Source: CBDANW01 sp965197825
Lineage (GTDB): Bacteria; Acidobacteriota; Vicinamibacteria; Marinacidobacterales; DATDRI01
Assembly (NCBI GenBank): GCA_965197825.1
Contig: CBDANW010000002.1
Span: forward strand, 2,294,001-2,358,000
Direction of reading: 5' to 3'
Length of the DNA: 64,000 nucleotides
The translations under genes and the position numbers were made by a program. Of this stretch, positions 61,879 to 64,000 are shown piece by piece. The notes beneath the pieces were generated by a model. It saw only the letters and a list, made by a program, of their open reading frames with translations, was not told where the DNA came from and ran no database searches. The stretch's first letter is position 1. Each line of letters starts with the position of its first letter.

Positions 61879-62732
61879 TGGCTGAGTTGACGACGCTTCG
61901 GGAAGCCGTGTCCGAGTTGGTGCGAGACGGTCAGGCTCTCGCGCTCGAGGGCTTCACCCACCTCATCCCGCACGCCGCGGGCCACGAGCTCATTCGCCAG
62001 GGCAGAAAGACCTCACGCTCATCCGGATGACCCCCGGACGTCGTCTATGACCAGCTCATCGGGATGGGATGCGCGAAGAAACTCGTGTTTTCCTGGGGCG
62101 GTAATCCCGGAGTTGGATCGCTGCATCGGTTTCGGGATGCGGTGGAGAACGGGTGGCCGAAACCGCTTCAGATCGAGGAGCACAGCCACGCCGCCATGGC
62201 CAGCGCCTATACCGCCGGTGCCGCAGGTCTACCCTTTGCCGTCTTTCGCGGTGATGTCGGCTCGGACCTCTCCAAGGTGAACCCGATGATCCGGCGCATC
62301 GAGTGTCCTTTCACCGGGGAGGAGCTTACCGCCGTTCCCTCCAAACGACTAGATGTGACCATCATCCACGCCCAGCAGGCCGATCGCCGGGGCAACGTGT
62401 TGATCTGGGGAATCGTCGGCGTCCAGAAGGAAGCCGTTCTGGCAGCGGAGCAGTCCATTGTCACGGTCGAGAAGGTCGTCGACGAGCTCGAGGCGCCAGC
62501 GAGCTCCGTGGTCTTGCCTCACTGGGTCGTGACCGCCGTCTGCGAGGTTCCCGGGGGAGCCCATCCCTCTTACGCGCAAGGCTACACGACGAGAGACAAT
62601 GCCTTTTACAAGGACTGGGATGCAATCTCTCGTGACCGGGAGCTCTTCGCGAATTGGATGCGGCGGCACGTCGTCGAGACGGCGGACTTCGCCGACTATC
62701 GTGCCAGCCTGAGAAACTTACCCGATGCGTGA
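61879..62732 (+). pseudogene. CoA-transferase subunit A, two frameshifts near the N-terminus
   Basis: A GctA-type (glutaconate/3-oxoacid) CoA-transferase alpha subunit. The first frame reads MAELTTLREAVSELVRDG and ALALEGFTHLIPHAAGHELIRQG; near 62008 a second frame gives KDLTLIRMTP; and near 62037 a third frame continues VVYDQLIGMGCAKKLVFSWGG, EEHSHAAMASAYTAGAAGLPFAVFRG and the rest to 62732. Each shift is one base and the second sits beside a run of Cs, so indel errors are possible. Repaired, the protein has about 283 residues. It overlaps the B subunit gene start by 8 bp. Confidence 0.75.
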
Positions 62733-63480
62733 GAGCGCCTTCACCGCGGAGGAGATGATGACCGTTGCCGCGGGCCACGGACTGCCCAACGGCGCGGTGT
62801 GCTTTGTCGGCATCGGGTTGCCCAGCTCGGCAGCCAACCTTGCGAGGATGACTCACGCTCCGGATCTCGTTCTCGTCTACGAGTCGGGCACGATCGACGC
62901 AAAGCCCGACGTGCTGCCTCTGTCGATCGGCGACAGCGAGCTGGCGGAGACCGCCTCCACCGTGATCTCGACCCCGGAAGTGTTCCGCTATTACTTGCAG
63001 GCCGGGCGGATCGACGTGGGCTTTCTCGGCACGGCGCAGATCGACCGCTTCGGTAACATCAATACCACCGTCATCGGGGACTATCAGAAACCGAAGGTGC
63101 GGCTTCCGGGAGCGGGTGGCGCTCCCGAGATCGCGGCCTCTTCCCGTGAGGTGTTCGTCATCGTGCGTCAAAGCAAGAGAACGTTCGTGGAGGAACTGGA
63201 CTTCGTGACGTCCGTGGGCTGGAAGGAGCGCGGCCTGGATCGCGCGAAAGGCGTCACGCGCGTCGTTACGGATCTAGGCATTTTGGAACGGGAAGCCGGC
63301 GGGAGTGAATTGATCCTGAAGCAGGTCCATCCGGGCGTCACGGAAGATGAAATAAGGGAGGCGACAGGATGGAACCTGAAGACGGCGCGGGATGTGACCG
63401 AGACGGAAGCTCCGACCGCCACCGAGCTGGCCACGCTTTGCGACCTTCACAAGCGGACCACGCGGGCCCACGCACACTAG
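62725..63480 (+). CDS. CoA-transferase subunit B
   Basis: A GctB-type CoA-transferase beta subunit of 251 residues that, with the A subunit, moves CoA between acyl groups. The catalytic glutamate is in LVYESGTIDA (about residue 54), and the fold segments GIGLPSSAANLA, VGFLGTAQIDRFGNINTTVIG and LPGAGGAPEIAASS are intact. The alternative, a 3-oxoacid (succinyl-CoA) or butyrate transferase, is not excluded by sequence. Its partner upstream is frameshifted. Confidence 0.85.
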   Translation: MRESAFTAEEMMTVAAGHGLPNGAVCFVGIGLPSSAANLARMTHAPDLVLVYESGTIDAKPDVLPLSIGDSELAETASTVISTPEVFRYYLQAGRIDVGFLGTAQIDRFGNINTTVIGDYQKPKVRLPGAGGAPEIAASSREVFVIVRQSKRTFVEELDFVTSVGWKERGLDRAKGVTRVVTDLGILEREAGGSELILKQVHPGVTEDEIREATGWNLKTARDVTETEAPTATELATLCDLHKRTTRAHAH

Positions 63481-63495
63481 CTCTTGGCCAGCGTG

Positions 63496-63749
63496 TCATT
63501 CGTTCCGCGATTCGTGGTCCGGTGTGAACGTATAGCACCAGGCTTCACCTTCCAGCACGGTTTCTCCACCTTCACCGGTTACCCGGATGCCGAGCTGTGT
63601 CACCGGCTTGGTGTCATGGACCTTCAGGATCTCCGCCTCGGCGGTAATCTTGTCGCCGATGGGTCCTCCGCGTATTTCATGACGTGGTCCTTGGAAAGCG
63701 TCGCGCTGCGGCTCGCCCGTTGACCGACTCGCCAGCCCCTTTGGCGCAT
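63496..63749 (-). pseudogene. MaoC-like hot-dog dehydratase, internally deleted
   Basis: The N-terminus from 63749 reads MRQRGWRVGQRASRSATLSK and DHVMKYAE, which matches the opening of (R)-specific enoyl-CoA hydratases. The sequence then jumps to another frame, GPIGDKITAEAEILKVHDTK, PVTQLGIRVTGEGGETVLEG and EAWCYTF, the MaoC C-terminus, ending at 63496. The TGDxNPIH active-site region, about 80 residues, is missing. About 85 codons remain of an expected 150 or more. It is convergent with the CoA-transferase genes. Confidence 0.65.
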
Positions 63750-63795
63750 GATGGCTCCTTTCTCGGGGGGGCAGCCGATGCTACCCCCTTTCGGA

Positions 63796-63880
63796 AGTTA
63801 CGGTATATTAGAGGTTTATCTAGAGCTGAAGCTAGTCAGACGGCGGTTGGCGCCGAAATAGAATCCAGGTGGTGGACGTC
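63796..63880. repeat. Degenerate copy of the dispersed repeat pair
   Basis: GCTAGTCAGACGGCGG at 63830-63845 followed by GGCGCCGAAATAG (63850-63862) resembles the right end of one repeat unit next to the left end of another. It sits in the divergent gap between the MaoC remnant and the ECF gene, as the pair at 762-864 sits between divergent genes. The match is weaker than for the other loci. Confidence 0.4.
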
Positions 63881-63904
63881 TTGTATATAAGAGACTCGGA
63901 CTCT

Positions 63905-63923
63905 ACGCCCGCGTGGGCGTTTT
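63905..63923 (+). terminator. Terminator-like hairpin before the last ECF gene
   Basis: ACGCCC-GCGT-GGGCGT followed by TTTC is a 6-bp GC-rich stem with a short T-run. It lies 17 bp before the GTG start of the ECF gene, so it may stop transcripts arriving from the CoA-transferase genes or act as a leader structure. Confidence 0.4.
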
Positions 63924-63939
63924 CGCTCGGAGGCGGGTT

Positions 63940-64000
63940 GTGGACTCGGATGAGAAGCTCCTCACTCGTTTTCTAGGCGGGGAGGAGGAGGCCTTCGAGG
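63940..64000 (+). CDS. ECF sigma factor, N-terminal part only
   Basis: The GTG at 63940, preceded by GGAGGCGGG, begins a frame VDSDEKLLTRFLGGEEEAFE that matches the opening of ECF sigma factor region 2. The gene runs off the right edge after 20 codons, so its family subgroup is unknown. Confidence 0.6.
   Translation, partial: MDSDEKLLTRFLGGEEEAFE

Overview
The window is a GC-rich (roughly 60%) bacterial chromosome segment with dense, mostly plus-strand genes. Several lineage-typical proteins (a DUF1844 protein, a DUF4388 protein, an IcmF-type fused mutase, a small DGR-type RNA-like/PilZ-like protein, lipoprotein-carrier genes, ArnT-like and GT9 glycosyltransferases) and the Gram-negative envelope gene set suggest an Acidobacteriota-like organism. 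That assignment is an inference from gene content; no rRNA is present to prove it.

Layout. 1-4691: quinone oxidoreductase end, then a lipoprotein-export-like unit (FtsX/MacB-type permease, LolD-like ATPase, LolA-like carrier) and a radical SAM protein. 4866-9321: an outer-membrane porin, zinc/manganese-type binding protein and permease operon, with no ATPase gene beside it and a HEAT-like tail on the permease. 9362-22155: a housekeeping run of uvrC, M50 protease, trpS, scpA, scpB, rluB, cmk, rpsA and an IHF/HU gene, ending in a frameshifted nucleotide cyclase. 22152-25971: fused isobutyryl-CoA mutase IcmF plus a lone B12-binding subunit. 26163-31759: response regulator, internally deleted valS, birA, a hypothetical, an RlmD-type RNA methyltransferase. 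31918-35383: IS256-family remnant wedged between a truncated secreted protein and a broken comEC. 35484-45903: mazG, DUF1844, TPR membrane protein, frameshifted DUF4388 gene, ribF, a partner-switch pair whose STAS gene has three stops, cysS, yraN, galT, and tRNA-Gly, tRNA-Cys, tRNA-Leu. 46013-48457: a decayed zone. 48538-53522: a minus-strand glycan-modification operon. 53625-56873: an HD-GYP sensor carrying a type IV prepilin N-terminus, a HAMP protein and a lipoprotein. 57101-60584: an ECF sigma / anti-sigma / PDZ stress unit in which the sigma gene is split by a complete IS256-family element with an 8-bp target duplication. 60626-64000: MscS channel, CoA-transferase A and B, a deleted MaoC gene, and the start of another ECF sigma gene.

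Three features run through the window. First, many genes carry frameshifts, in-frame stops or internal deletions; some sit in homopolymers and may be sequencing errors, others (nonsense codons, clean internal deletions, an IS insertion with its duplication) look biological or are assembly deletions. Second, short tandem repeats of 8-11 bp sit at gene junctions, and one of them inserts two extra 8-bp units into the DUF4388 gene and breaks its frame. Third, two families of small dispersed palindromic elements occupy intergenic gaps: paired units of about 44 bp, and MITE-like elements bounded by CTAGTGCC/GGCACTAG. Putative promoters repeatedly show TTGAYC/TTGACN, a 17-bp spacer and a TG-N-TARNNT extended -10.
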